A stretch of 64,000 nt of DNA from Rubrivirga sp. SAORIC476 (GCF_002283555.1 NZ_MVOI01000015.1:210441-274440); one strand, 5' to 3'; positions 34,739 through 43,131 are shown, counted from the stretch's first letter. The notes: generated by a model not told the origin, from the letters alone. Program-made: numbers and translations.

Positions 34739-34781
34739 GGAGAGGGCAGGGCCGAGGGGAAAGGAGAGGGCAGGGCCGAGG
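34739..34781. repeat. Perfect 19-bp direct repeat
   Basis: GGAGAGGGCAGGGCCGAGG occurs at 34739-34757 and again at 34763-34781 with a 24-bp period, between the divergent starts of the macrodomain-like gene and the GT2 gene. It may be a regulator site or a local duplication. Confidence 0.7.
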
Positions 34782-34885
34782 ATGGCGCGGAGTGGATAGG
34801 TACACCGGACGGGCTCCCCCAGGCGTCGGGGGGAGTCGCGCGGTCTTGACCGGCACCCCGGCGCGGCGTGTGGGATCTTTCGGCC

Positions 34886-35626
34886 ATGCCGCCCGCCGTC
34901 GCCCTCGTCCTGCCCGCCCTCAACGAGGCCGACAACCTCGCCGAGGCCGTGGCCCAGGCGACGGCCGCACTCGACCGCGTCGACGGCGGCTGGGAGCTGG
35001 TCATCGTGGACGACGGCTCGACCGACGGCACGGCCGGGTTGGCCGACCGCCTCGCCGAGGCGGACGCCCGCGTCCGCGCCGTGCACCACCCTAAGAACCG
35101 CGGCAAGGGGGTCGCCTTGCGAACAGGCGTCGCGGCCACCACCGCGCCCGTCGTGGGCTGGACCGACGCCGATCTGCCGTTCGACATGGAGGCGCTGGGC
35201 CGCGCCGTCGCCCGCCTCGGCGAGACCGGCGCCGACCTCGTCGCGGGCGTCCGCACCAACCGCGAGGAGTACTCGCTGCGCCGCCGCATCCTGTCGGGCG
35301 GCTACAACGCCCTCGTCCGCACCCTCCTCGGCGTCCCGATGGACGACGTCGGGTTCGCGCTCAAGATGATGCGCCGCGAGGTCTTCGACCGGGCCGACCT
35401 CCAGAGCGACGGCGGTTTCGTAGACGCCGAGTTGATGGCGTGGGCCCACCGGGCGGGTCTCCGTGTCGAGCGGGTGGGCGTCGCGTTCACGCCGCGCGTG
35501 GCGGGCGAGTCCACGATGGCGGGACCGGCGTCGGTGGCGGGCATCCTGCGCGACATGGTGCTGTTTCGGCTCGGGCGGCTCCGTCCCCGGACGGCCGCCC
35601 GACGCCCCCGTGGGGCCTCGGCATGA
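34886..35626 (+). CDS. Family 2 glycosyltransferase (dolichyl/polyprenyl-phosphate sugar type)
   Basis: A 246-residue GT2 enzyme. ATG 34886 leads straight into 'VALVLPALNEADNLAEAV'; then the nucleotide-sugar motifs 'LVIVDDGSTDGTAGLADRL', 'HHPKNRGKGVALRTGV' and the metal-binding 'VVGWTDADLPFD'. 'DDVGFALKMMRREVFDRAD' is the region after the acceptor site. There are no membrane helices. It resembles polyprenyl-phosphate mannosyl/glucosyl transferases that load a lipid carrier at the inner membrane. The stop overlaps the next start (ATGA), coupling it to a polytopic membrane protein that probably uses the product. A GATCTTTCGG box is 2 bp upstream. Confidence 0.9.
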   Translation: MPPAVALVLPALNEADNLAEAVAQATAALDRVDGGWELVIVDDGSTDGTAGLADRLAEADARVRAVHHPKNRGKGVALRTGVAATTAPVVGWTDADLPFDMEALGRAVARLGETGADLVAGVRTNREEYSLRRRILSGGYNALVRTLLGVPMDDVGFALKMMRREVFDRADLQSDGGFVDAELMAWAHRAGLRVERVGVAFTPRVAGESTMAGPASVAGILRDMVLFRLGRLRPRTAARRPRGASA

Positions 35627-37230
35627 TGGAGCGCGCCCGACGGCTCGGCCCGCCGGCGTTCGTGGTCGTGGCGCTGACGGTCGCGGCCTACCTCCGCGTC
35701 GGTTACGGGTACGGCACTGGCGACCACGAGGAACTGCTGCCCCAGTTGCTGCGCGCCCTCAACCCGACGCTGTTCTCGACCGACCCGTACCTGCTGAATG
35801 AAGAGGCCGGGTTCAGCGTCCGCTTCGTGTGGCTGGGGCTGCTCCGCGCGCTGTGCCTCGTGATGCCGCCGCCGGTGGCCGTGTTCGTGGTGAGCGTCGC
35901 GGCGTGGGCGGGCGTCAGTTGGGCGGCGTTCCGGCTGAGCATGACGCTGGTCCCCAGCCGAACCGCTGCGACGCTGGCCGTGCTCGCGTCGTACGCGACG
36001 ATCTACTGGACGCCGGGCAGCAACGCGCTCATCTCGCCGACGCTGGCACCCGAGTCGATCGCGTGGGCCCCCGCGCTGCTGGCCGTCGCCGCGTTCCTGC
36101 GCGGGCGCCCGCTCGTCGCCGCCGCGCTCCTCGGCGTGACCGCGTGGATGCAGACCCTGATGGGGCTCCAGATCGGGCTGCTGCTGGGCCTCGTCGCCCT
36201 CTGGCAGATGGCGGACGGCGCCCCGCTCCGCGCCCTCCGCGACGCCGTGACGTTCGGACTCGTGTTCGCCGTCGTCGCCGCCCCGATCCTCGTCCCGACG
36301 CTCTGGACGCAGGTCGGCGCCCCTCCGCTCCCCGACGACGGGCTGACGACGTTCACGGTGACGGCGTGGCTCCGGCAGGCGCACCACTACCTGCTCTCGG
36401 CCCAGCCCCTCGGGGTGCTGGTCAAATTCGCGATCGTGATCGCGGTGGGCGTCGCCGGCCTGATCGCCCTCCGTCGGCGCGGCGAGCCGCCCGTCCAGCA
36501 CCTCCGGACGACCGCGCGGATGCTGGCCGTGATCGCCGTGCTGGTGGCGGCCTACGTGGCAGGGACCGAGGGCGCGGAGAGCCTGACGGTCGCCAAGATG
36601 CAGTTCTTTCGCCTGACGCTGATCGCCAAGCTGGTGCTGCTGACGTGGACCTCGGGCGCGGCCGTGGCCGCAGTCCCGCCGAGGTGGCGAGAGGCGGCCG
36701 ACCGGGCGTTCGACCGCCCCCGCCTCGGGTGGGCGACGGCCGGAGCCGTGGCGGCGCTAACGGTCGCCGCCAGCGTGGCGGATGTGGGACGCCCCGGGGC
36801 GATGTGGCACCCGCGCGAGCACATCGGGACCGACCTGTACTGGACCGAGATGCAGATCCGGGCCTCTACTCCGCAGGACGCGCTCTTCCTCGTCCCGCCC
36901 TCCACCACTACGTTCCGGAGCCACGCGCTCCGATCGGTCGCGGTCAACTTCAAGCCGACCACCTTCCGGGACGACAAGATGCACGAGTGGCTGGCGCGCA
37001 TCCGGACGGTCGCCCCGGCGCCGCTGCCGGACCGCACCGGAGATGCTGTGATGGCGTGGCGCGCGTCGCTGGACAGCGCCTACTCCGTCCACACGCCCGC
37101 CGGGTGGGCCCGCCTCGGCGACACGTTCGGCGCCGACTACGCGCTCGTCGATCGGGAGCAGACGCCGACGCCCCCTCCAGGAGACCCCGTGATCGAACAC
37201 GGGCGGTGGGCGGTGTACGCCCTGGAGTGA
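35623..37230 (+). CDS. Polytopic membrane protein, DUF6798-like (possible GT-C-type)
   Basis: A 535-residue membrane protein with around ten hydrophobic helices in the first 400 residues and a soluble periplasmic C-terminal domain of about 120 residues. The N-terminus has 'YGYGTGDHEELLPQLLRALN' in the first extracytoplasmic loop, where GT-C glycosyltransferases carry catalytic acids, and 'WMQTLMGLQIGLLLGLVAL' later. The C-terminal part ('FLVPPSTTTFRSHALRSVAV', 'YALVDREQTP') fits the same pattern. Overlap with the GT2 gene suggests it transfers a sugar from the lipid carrier made there. The acceptor is unknown. Confidence 0.7.
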   Translation: MMERARRLGPPAFVVVALTVAAYLRVGYGYGTGDHEELLPQLLRALNPTLFSTDPYLLNEEAGFSVRFVWLGLLRALCLVMPPPVAVFVVSVAAWAGVSWAAFRLSMTLVPSRTAATLAVLASYATIYWTPGSNALISPTLAPESIAWAPALLAVAAFLRGRPLVAAALLGVTAWMQTLMGLQIGLLLGLVALWQMADGAPLRALRDAVTFGLVFAVVAAPILVPTLWTQVGAPPLPDDGLTTFTVTAWLRQAHHYLLSAQPLGVLVKFAIVIAVGVAGLIALRRRGEPPVQHLRTTARMLAVIAVLVAAYVAGTEGAESLTVAKMQFFRLTLIAKLVLLTWTSGAAVAAVPPRWREAADRAFDRPRLGWATAGAVAALTVAASVADVGRPGAMWHPREHIGTDLYWTEMQIRASTPQDALFLVPPSTTTFRSHALRSVAVNFKPTTFRDDKMHEWLARIRTVAPAPLPDRTGDAVMAWRASLDSAYSVHTPAGWARLGDTFGADYALVDREQTPTPPPGDPVIEHGRWAVYALE

Positions 37231-37321
37231 CGGCGAGCCCCCCGACGAGAGGGAACGACGCCTGCCCGGACCCTGCCCCACCGGGCCATCGTTCGCAGGC
37301 TCCACTCTCCCTCCCCTTCTG

Positions 37322-37756
37322 ATGATGACTCGCACTGCCTCCGCCCACTGGTCCGGCGCCCTCTCCGACGGCTCCGGCGCCATCTCCACCGAGACGGGCA
37401 CGCTCGACGAGACGCCCTATTCCTTCGACACCCGCTTCAAGGGGGAGGGCACCGGCACCAACCCCGAGGAACTGCTCGGCGCGTCGCACGCCGCCTGCTT
37501 CACGATGCAGCTCTCCCACATGCTCGCCGAGGCAGGCCACCCACCTGCCAAGGCCGAGACGACCGCCCAGGTCCATCTCCAGCAGGTCGAGGGCGGCTTC
37601 GAGATCCCCTCCATCCACCTCGTCCTCACAGCCGACGTGCCGGGCATGTCGGACGATGAGTTCCAGCAGATCGCGACGACCGCCAAGGAGACCTGCCCCC
37701 TTTCGAAGGTCCTCCGCGCCGCCGACATCACCCTCGAGGCGACGCTCTCGTCGTGA
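37322..37756 (+). CDS. osmC: OsmC-family peroxide/hydroperoxide reductase
   Basis: A 144-residue protein with the OsmC signature: an N-terminal beta sheet ('ASAHWSGALSDGSGAISTE'), 'GTNPEELLGASHAACFTMQL' with the first reactive cysteine (C59), and 'TAKETCPLSKVLRA' with the second (C125). These cysteines reduce organic hydroperoxides in the cytoplasm using dihydrolipoamide or similar thiols. Two ATGs are adjacent at the start. Its stop overlaps the GTG of the thioesterase (GTGA). Confidence 0.95.
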   Translation: MMTRTASAHWSGALSDGSGAISTETGTLDETPYSFDTRFKGEGTGTNPEELLGASHAACFTMQLSHMLAEAGHPPAKAETTAQVHLQQVEGGFEIPSIHLVLTADVPGMSDDEFQQIATTAKETCPLSKVLRAADITLEATLSS

Positions 37757-38502
37757 CCGACGATCCGCTCGTGTGGTCCGAGCCGTTCTCGATCCGCGCC
37801 TACGAGGTAGGCCCGGACGAGACGGCCTCGGTCCTGACGGTCTGTGACCTGCTGCAGGAGGCCGCGGGCGAGCACGCCCGCGCGTCGGATCGGGAGGGCT
37901 TCCCGCTGCCCGACGGCGGCTGGGCGACCTGGGTCCTGTCGCGGCTGCGCGTCGTGATGCACCGGCGCCCGGCGATGCGCGAGCAGATCGCGGTCGAGAC
38001 GTGGCCGTCCGCGATGGACGGGCTCCGCGCCTCCCGCGACTTCCGCGTCACCGGCGCAGACGGCGCCCTGCTGGCGGCCGCCACGAGCCTGTGGTTTCTG
38101 ATCGACGTGGACCGCCGCCGCCCGGTGCGCCTCCCGGCTGCGATGGAAGGCTTCGCAGCGGCGGGCAAGTCCCGCGCCCTCACCTTCGACGAGCCGCCCG
38201 AGACCCCCACCCAGGTCGAGCACTCGACCCCCTTCGCCGTCCGCCGGTCCGACCTCGACCGCGTCGGGCACGCCAACAACGTGCGCTTCGTGGAGTGGAT
38301 GCTCGAAGGGCTCCCCGACGATGCCGGGCTCCGCGAGGTGGAGGTGCTCTACCGGTCCGAGGCGGTGTACGGCGACAAGGTGGTCAGCGAGGCCGGTCCA
38401 CTCATCGAAGGCCATCGATTCCACCAGCTTCGACGTGCGAGCGATGGCCGTACGTTGGCCCTCGCCCGTACCCTCTGGACGCCATGCTCCGCACCTTCCT
38501 GA
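37753..38502 (+). CDS. Acyl-ACP thioesterase (double hot-dog fold)
   Basis: A 249-residue cytoplasmic enzyme with two hot-dog domains in the FatA/FatB pattern: 'FSIRAYEVGPDETASVLTVC' opening, 'ATWVLSRLRVVMHRRPAMRE' and 'VAAATSLWFLIDVDRRRPVR'-type text reading 'LAAATSLWFLIDVDRRRPVR' closing domain one, and 'RRSDLDRVGHANNVRFVEWM' with the Asp/His/Asn catalytic set in domain two. It releases fatty acids from acyl carrier protein. It starts with GTG overlapping the osmC stop and overlaps the rhodanese gene by 19 bp at its end. Confidence 0.88.
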   Translation: MTDDPLVWSEPFSIRAYEVGPDETASVLTVCDLLQEAAGEHARASDREGFPLPDGGWATWVLSRLRVVMHRRPAMREQIAVETWPSAMDGLRASRDFRVTGADGALLAAATSLWFLIDVDRRRPVRLPAAMEGFAAAGKSRALTFDEPPETPTQVEHSTPFAVRRSDLDRVGHANNVRFVEWMLEGLPDDAGLREVEVLYRSEAVYGDKVVSEAGPLIEGHRFHQLRRASDGRTLALARTLWTPCSAPS

Positions 38503-38864
38503 TCCTGGCCGTCGTCGCCGTCGGCCTCATCATCGCCTACACCACGCTCACCGGCGGCGAGTCGGTGCCCACACCCGACGCGGTCTCTGCGATCGCCCAG
38601 GGCGCCACGGTGGTCGATGTCCGCACGTCCGACGAGTTCGCCTCCGGCCACGTCGCAGGTGCCCTGCACGCCGACGTGATGGACGGCCAGTTCGAGCAGC
38701 GCATGGCAGCTCTCGACCCGTCCGAGCCGGTCTACCTGTACTGCGCCTCGGGCGTCCGCAGCGGCCGCGCGGCGGCGGTCCTGGAGGGCATGGGCTTCCA
38801 GACCGTCATCAACGCGGGCGGGTACAGCGATCTCGTCGAGGCGGGCGCGCCGGTCGAGCGCTGA
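38484..38864 (+). CDS. Membrane-anchored rhodanese-like protein
   Basis: A 126-residue protein with one N-terminal helix ('LILAVVAVGLIIAYTTL') and a single rhodanese domain on the periplasmic side. 'ATVVDVRTSDEFASGHVAGA' and the active loop 'VYLYCASGVRSGRAAAVLEG' with the catalytic cysteine (C87) are standard; 'GFQTVINAGGYSDLVEAG' ends the domain. It can carry sulfur as a persulfide; the partner is unknown. The start lies inside the end of the thioesterase gene, and a TACGTTGG box is 25 bp before it. Confidence 0.93.
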   Translation: MLRTFLILAVVAVGLIIAYTTLTGGESVPTPDAVSAIAQGATVVDVRTSDEFASGHVAGALHADVMDGQFEQRMAALDPSEPVYLYCASGVRSGRAAAVLEGMGFQTVINAGGYSDLVEAGAPVER

Positions 38865-38867
38865 CGC

Positions 38868-39536
38868 TCACCCTGCGGCCGGGGACGCCTCGGCCTCCAG
38901 GCGGGCCAGCACCTCCGCCGCCTCCTGCTGCCCCTCGTCCTGTTGGCGGACCACCAGGATGGCGGCCACCGTCATCGCCACGATCAGCAGCACCGACAGC
39001 ATGCTGAACACGACGTAGCCGGTCGAGGGCATCGCGGGTTCTGGGATCCGGCCATGGATGCGCTCGACGATGCCTGCGCTGAGCCAGGCCGCCCACCAGA
39101 CCCCGAGCGGGAGGCGGCGCCCCACCTCGAAGAGGCGCGCGCTGTCGAGCGCCCGTGCATCTCCCGAGTCGCGGATCTCGCCCATGATCTGAAACGGCAC
39201 CCACAGGTTCATCACCGGGACGAAGTATCCCCCCGCGGCCCAGCCCGGGGTGCGATCCGCGGGCGCGCCGGAGAGGTCCGGGACGAGGCGGTACGCGGCC
39301 ACCTTCCACGAGGCGAACGCGATGGCCGCGACCACGAAGGCGATCCCGATGACGATGTCGGGCGTTCGGCCCACGTAGAACGGGTTGAGCGCGTACCACG
39401 CCACACTGCCCAGCAGCGCCGCCAGGTAGACGCCGAGCAGAACGCTCGCCGTGGTCGCGAGGCGGTGCGCCTTGTCGAGGGCCTCGCGCGAAGGAGCGCG
39501 CCGGTTGCCGATGGAGCCGATCAGGAGGTCGCTCAC
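38868..39536 (-). CDS. DUF4328 membrane protein
   Basis: A 222-residue inner-membrane protein. GTG 39536 is chosen because it overlaps the serA stop (GTGA) and begins just before the conserved region. Four to five hydrophobic helices are seen, with the family motif 'GGYFVPVMNLWVPFQIMGEI' in the middle and a charged C-terminal tail of Glu/Ala. The role of DUF4328 is unknown. It is transcribed with serA and converges on the rhodanese gene, 3 bp apart. Confidence 0.82.
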   Translation of the reverse strand: MSDLLIGSIGNRRAPSREALDKAHRLATTASVLLGVYLAALLGSVAWYALNPFYVGRTPDIVIGIAFVVAAIAFASWKVAAYRLVPDLSGAPADRTPGWAAGGYFVPVMNLWVPFQIMGEIRDSGDARALDSARLFEVGRRLPLGVWWAAWLSAGIVERIHGRIPEPAMPSTGYVVFSMLSVLLIVAMTVAAILVVRQQDEGQQEAAEVLARLEAEASPAAG

Positions 39537-40729
39537 AGCGCGATCGCGGTCGCGTTGAGGACGTGGTCCACGGCTCGGATGCGGTCGAGGGTGGCCTCGT
39601 CCGGGTCGCCCTCGATGCGGAGGCGCGCGCAGGCGGCCTCGGCCCCTTCGAAGACGAGGTTCTCCATCTCCTGCACGTTCCATCCCGCCTCCCGGATCTC
39701 GCCGAGCACGCCCGCCAGCACGCCGACGCGGTCGAGGTGGCGGACCGTGAGCAGGTGGGTCGCGGGCGTCTGGGCGGCGAGGTTGACGCCGTTGTCCACG
39801 CGGCCCGTCTCGGCGTAGGCCAGGATGACGCGCGCCGCCTCCTGGCCGATGGCCTCCGTCGCCTCGTCCGTCGACGCGCCGACGTGGTGCGTGATGTAGG
39901 CCGCGTCGGCGAGCGGGTGCGCGAAGTCGCCCGTCTTGGCCTGGGGCTCGCCCGCGGGCACGTCGGTGGCATAGCGGATCCGCCCGGCCCGCACTGCCTC
40001 GGCCACCGCCTCCTCGTCCACGACCTCGGCACGCGACGTGTTGAGGAGCGTGGACCCGTCCGGCATCGCGGCCAGGAAGTCGGCATCCACGAGGTGGCGC
40101 GTCTCCGGCGTCGAGGCAACGTGGACGCTCACGGCGTCCGACCGGCGGGCGAGGTCGAGCGGCGTCGCGGCATGGGTGACGCCGAGCGCCGCGGCTGCCT
40201 CGGCCGTCAGCGACCGGCTCCAGGCGACCACCGGCATCCCGAAGGCGCGGGCGCGCGTGATGACCTCGCGGCCGATGTTGCCGAGGCCGAGCACCCCGAG
40301 CGTCCGCCCCCGCAACCCGCGGGCGCTGGAGAAGCCTTTCTTGTCCCAGCGCCCCTCGCGCGCCGCGATCACGTTGTCGGGGATGCGCCGGTCGAGCGCG
40401 AGCAACAGGCCGAAGGTCAGCTCGGCGACCGCCGCCGCGTTCTTCCCCGGGCAGTTGGCGACGAAGATGCCGCGCTCGGACGCCCCCGCCACGTCGATGG
40501 TGTCGACGCCCGCCCCGGCGCGCACGATCAGTTCCAGGCCGCGCGCCGCGTCCATGGCCTCGGCCGACACCTTCGTGGAGCGGACGACGAGCACCTGGGG
40601 GTCGTGCTCGGCCAGTGCCGCTGCCAGGTCCTCCCCCGAGAGCCCGGGGCGGTCGATCACTGTCAGCCCAGCGTCGGCCAGACGTGCCTGGGCGTCTGCA
40701 GAGAAGGCGTCAGCGACGAGGACGGTCAT
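39533..40729 (-). CDS. serA: D-3-phosphoglycerate dehydrogenase
   Basis: A 398-residue NAD-dependent enzyme that starts serine synthesis. The substrate domain is split around the NAD domain: 'VLVVRSTKVSAEAMDAARGL' and 'IVRAGAGVDTIDVAGASERG' first, then 'GLRGRTLGVLGLGNIGREV', the catalytic Arg in 'TLLNTSRAEVVDEEAV', and the catalytic His in 'AYITHHVGASTDEATEAIG'. A C-terminal ACT-like domain ('HLLTVRHLDRVGVLAGVLGE') allows serine feedback. It follows the DUF1015 gene, a common neighbour in Bacteroidota serine operons; serC is not present here. Confidence 0.94.
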   Translation of the reverse strand: MTVLVADAFSADAQARLADAGLTVIDRPGLSGEDLAAALAEHDPQVLVVRSTKVSAEAMDAARGLELIVRAGAGVDTIDVAGASERGIFVANCPGKNAAAVAELTFGLLLALDRRIPDNVIAAREGRWDKKGFSSARGLRGRTLGVLGLGNIGREVITRARAFGMPVVAWSRSLTAEAAAALGVTHAATPLDLARRSDAVSVHVASTPETRHLVDADFLAAMPDGSTLLNTSRAEVVDEEAVAEAVRAGRIRYATDVPAGEPQAKTGDFAHPLADAAYITHHVGASTDEATEAIGQEAARVILAYAETGRVDNGVNLAAQTPATHLLTVRHLDRVGVLAGVLGEIREAGWNVQEMENLVFEGAEAACARLRIEGDPDEATLDRIRAVDHVLNATAIAL

Positions 40730-40798
40730 GGAGCTGGCAAGTGAGAGAGGAAGGGTGCGACGGGGTTCGCCTCCACGTTCAACGCAGACCGTCCCCCC

Positions 40799-42016
40799 TC
40801 ACGCGTCCTCGCCCCAGAACGTGTGGACCAGGAGCCCACTGCGAAGCTTGGGCTCGAACCAGGTCGACTTGGGTGGCATCAGCTCGCCAGCGTCGGACAC
40901 GTCGAGGAGTTCGTCGGGCGAGGTGGGGAACATGGAAAAGGCGATGTCGGCCTCGCCGGCATCCACCAGCCGCTCCAGTTCTTCGGTGCCGCGGATGCCA
41001 CCGACGAACCCGACGTTCTCGTCGGTCCGCGGGTCGGTGATACCGAGCATCGGCTCGAGGACGAACTCGGCGAGGCGGGCCACGTCGAGGGTGTCCGCGA
41101 CGCCGTCGCGCTGGGTCTCGGGCAGGGCGAGCGTGTGCCAGCCGTAGTCCATGCCGAGGTAGAAGGCCACGAGGCCGTAGTCCTCGGGGTCCGGAAAGAG
41201 CGCCTCCTCGATGTCGAACCGCCGCCGGAGCTGGTCGAGGAACTTGCCCTTGCCCACGGGGAGGTCCTTGATGATCCGGTTGTACGGCAGGATCTCCATG
41301 TCGTCGTACGGGAAGAGGACGGCCAGGAAGTGGCCGGCCTCCTCCACCTCGGGCAGGTCGCGGGCCGCCCGCGAGGCGGCGGCGCTGCGGTGGTGGCCGT
41401 CGGCGACGTAGAGCACGTCCACGTCGGCGAAGGCCTGCACGACAGCCTCACTGTCGGGCAGCGCCCAGACGGTGTGCTCGACGTAGTCCTTGGCCCGGAA
41501 GTCGTAGAGCGGCTCGCGCTCCATCGCCTCGGCGACGGCCGCGTCGATGGCGTCGTCGCCGCGGTACGTCAGCATCACGGGCTCCGCGTGGGCCCGCTGC
41601 TCCAGCAGGTGGCGCGTCCGGTCGTCCTCCTTGTCGGGGCGAGTGTTCTCGTGCTTGAGGATGACGTCGGCGTCGTACTCGGCGGCAGACACGAGGCCGA
41701 CGATGCCGGTCTGCGCCCGCCCGTTCATGACGAGGCGGTAGACGTAGAGGCGCGGCGCGTCGTCGCGGACGAAGGCCTCGGAGGCGACCAGCGCGCGGAG
41801 CGCCTCGGCGCCCTTCGCGTAGACCTCGTCGGCGTGCTCGTCGGTGCCCTCGGGCAGATCGATCTCGGGACGGACGACGTGGAGGAACGAGTGCTCGTTG
41901 CCCGCCGCGAGTGCGCGGGCCTCGTCGACCGAGACGACGTCGTAGGGGACGGAGGCGACGTGCTCGGCGAGTTCGGGCGCGGGTCGGAGCGCCCGGAACG
42001 GACGGACGGAGGCCAT
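40799..42016 (-). CDS. DUF1015 family protein (serine-operon associated)
   Basis: A 405-residue cytoplasmic protein. It begins 'VRPFRALRPAPELAEHVASVPYD' in the family manner and contains 'SFLHVVRPEIDLPEGTDEHA', 'ILKHENTRPDKEDDRTRHL', 'VDVLYVADGHHRSAAASRAA' with a His-His motif, and 'DLPVGKGKFLDQLRRRFDIE'. The family contains SerK-type free-serine kinases, related through the ADGHHR motif, so a kinase acting on serine is possible. It sits 69 bp upstream of serA. A TATCTTCAT promoter-like box lies 30 bp upstream of its ATG. Confidence 0.88.
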   Translation of the reverse strand: MASVRPFRALRPAPELAEHVASVPYDVVSVDEARALAAGNEHSFLHVVRPEIDLPEGTDEHADEVYAKGAEALRALVASEAFVRDDAPRLYVYRLVMNGRAQTGIVGLVSAAEYDADVILKHENTRPDKEDDRTRHLLEQRAHAEPVMLTYRGDDAIDAAVAEAMEREPLYDFRAKDYVEHTVWALPDSEAVVQAFADVDVLYVADGHHRSAAASRAARDLPEVEEAGHFLAVLFPYDDMEILPYNRIIKDLPVGKGKFLDQLRRRFDIEEALFPDPEDYGLVAFYLGMDYGWHTLALPETQRDGVADTLDVARLAEFVLEPMLGITDPRTDENVGFVGGIRGTEELERLVDAGEADIAFSMFPTSPDELLDVSDAGELMPPKSTWFEPKLRSGLLVHTFWGEDA

Positions 42017-42194
42017 GAAGCGAAACGGGGTGCTGCGGAAGTCCGATGAAGATAGCCGCGACGAGGGGACATGCGCGCACACCGGGCCGCGCATTCCCAC
42101 CGCGCTTCTCTGCGGGCCGCCGCCCGAGTTCACCGCCGCTCCACGCCATTCGCTTGCGAGGGGCCGCACATACCGGTATCATGGGACTCCACAC

Positions 42195-42266
42195 CGCGGG
42201 GTGGAGAAGTGGTATCTCGTCGGGCTCATAACCCGAAGATCGGGGGTTCGAATCCCCCCCCCGCTA
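42195..42266 (+). tRNA. Initiator tRNA-fMet (CAU)
   Basis: A complete cloverleaf with anticodon CAT at 42227-42229 in the loop CTCATAA. Initiator marks are the C1-T72 mismatch at the acceptor end (CGCGGGG pairing with CCCCGCT) and three G-C pairs at the base of the anticodon stem. T loop TTCGAAT. The D loop is short, AGTGGTA. CCA is not encoded (next bases CTA), so it must be added. A terminator follows at once. Confidence 0.93.
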
Positions 42267-42271
42267 CTACC

Positions 42272-42310
42272 GAACGCCGGTCCAGACGCCTGGGCCGGCG
42301 TTCTTCGTTT
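42272..42310 (+). terminator. Terminator after tRNA-fMet
   Basis: A perfect 9-bp stem (GAACGCCGG at 42272-42280, CCGGCGTTC at 42295-42303) with a 14-nt loop begins 6 bp after the tRNA and is followed by TTCGTTT. Confidence 0.75.
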
Positions 42311-42318
42311 GCGTCTCC

Positions 42319-42340
42319 CCCGCCTCGGCACCGAGGCGGG
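42319..42340. repeat. GCCTCGG/CCGAGGC palindromic hairpin
   Basis: A perfect 10-bp inverted repeat (CCCGCCTCGG / CCGAGGCGGG) around a CA dinucleotide directly follows the stop of the AraC remnant on the minus strand. It is the best copy of the family also seen at 29590 and 54738 and probably was the araC terminator. Confidence 0.65.
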
Positions 42341-42628
42341 TCAGTCGAGGGCTCCGGCGTCCGCGGTCTCGCGGACGCGCTCGACGTCCTGCATCGGCGG
42401 CTCGCCGAACGGGCGCTTGTAGTCGCGACTGAAGTGCGACGGGTCGTTGTAGCCGACCCGGTACCCGGCAGTCGCCGCGTCGGCGCCGCCCACCAGCAGG
42501 AGCCGTCGTGCCTCCTGGAGTCTCACCTCCTTCTGGAACCGGAGCGGCGTCAGGCCCGTGACGTCCTTGAAGCGCTGGTAGAACGTCGGCGTGCTCATGC
42601 CGAGGTCGCTGGCCAGGTCCTCCTCCAT
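42341..42628 (-). pseudogene. Truncated AraC-family regulator (C-terminal DNA-binding part only)
   Basis: A remnant of about 95 residues that holds nearly the whole AraC double helix-turn-helix: 'EEDLASDLGMSTPTFYQRF', 'TGLTPLRFQKEVRLQEARRL' and 'AGYRVGYNDPSHFSRDYKRP'. The usual ~200-residue N-terminal cupin/ligand domain is missing; reading upstream one enters, at 42626/42627, sequence that is sense-strand coding for a cupin on the other strand. An ATG exactly at the junction could allow a short DNA-binding-only product, so residual function is not excluded. Confidence 0.75.
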
Positions 42629-42674
42629 CCCGCCCGGCGTCAAGCACTGGCACGGCGCCGGACCGGACGCGCCC

Positions 42675-43100
42675 ATGACGCACGTCGCGACGGTCGAGAG
42701 GCCTGCCGAAGGAGTGGCGACCGAGTGGATGGAACCGGTCACCGACGCACAGTACGCGGCGAGCGCCATGCCCGCCCCCAAGGCGGACGAGCCCTCGCGC
42801 GCCCAGCAGCTCCTCGGCGACATCGCCCCGGCCCTCGCCGACCTCACCGACGACGTACTCTACGGACAGGTCTGGGCCGACCCCGCGCTCTCGCCCCGCG
42901 ACCGGAGTCTGGTCACGGTCAGCGCGCTGGTCGCGCTCGACCGGCCCGACCAGCTCCGGTCTCACCTCGGCCTCGCGCTCCGCAACGGGGCGACCGAGGA
43001 CGAGGTGGTCGCGGCCATCACGCACCTCGCCTTCTACGCGGGATGGCCGAGCGCTGTCACTGCCGTCGGCCTCGCTCGCGAGGCGTTTCAAGAGAACTGA
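42675..43100 (+). CDS. Carboxymuconolactone-decarboxylase-like protein, remnant of a cupin-CMD fusion
   Basis: An open frame whose first part, from 42627 onward, encodes the end of a cupin ('IPPGVKHWHGAGPDAPMTHV', then 'EWMEPVTDAQYAAS') and whose second part is a complete CMD domain ('IAPALADLTDDVLYGQVWAD', 'SALVALDRPDQLRSHLGLAL', 'AAITHLAFYAGWPSAVTAVG'). In relatives both domains form one exported or cytoplasmic protein with a full cupin; here the first half of the cupin and the native start are missing. ATG 42675 is the first ATG inside the homologous part. No redox-active cysteines are present. The domain may fold alone, but original function is doubtful. Confidence 0.65.
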   Translation: MTHVATVERPAEGVATEWMEPVTDAQYAASAMPAPKADEPSRAQQLLGDIAPALADLTDDVLYGQVWADPALSPRDRSLVTVSALVALDRPDQLRSHLGLALRNGATEDEVVAAITHLAFYAGWPSAVTAVGLAREAFQEN

Positions 43101-43131
43101 CCCTGTAGCCCCCTCACCCCCACAGGCCCCC

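Noticed and set aside
37240..37310. Possible terminator after the polytopic membrane protein gene
   Set aside because: Only a broken 6-bp GCCCGG/CCGGGC pairing with an 11-nt loop and no T-run; too weak to call.
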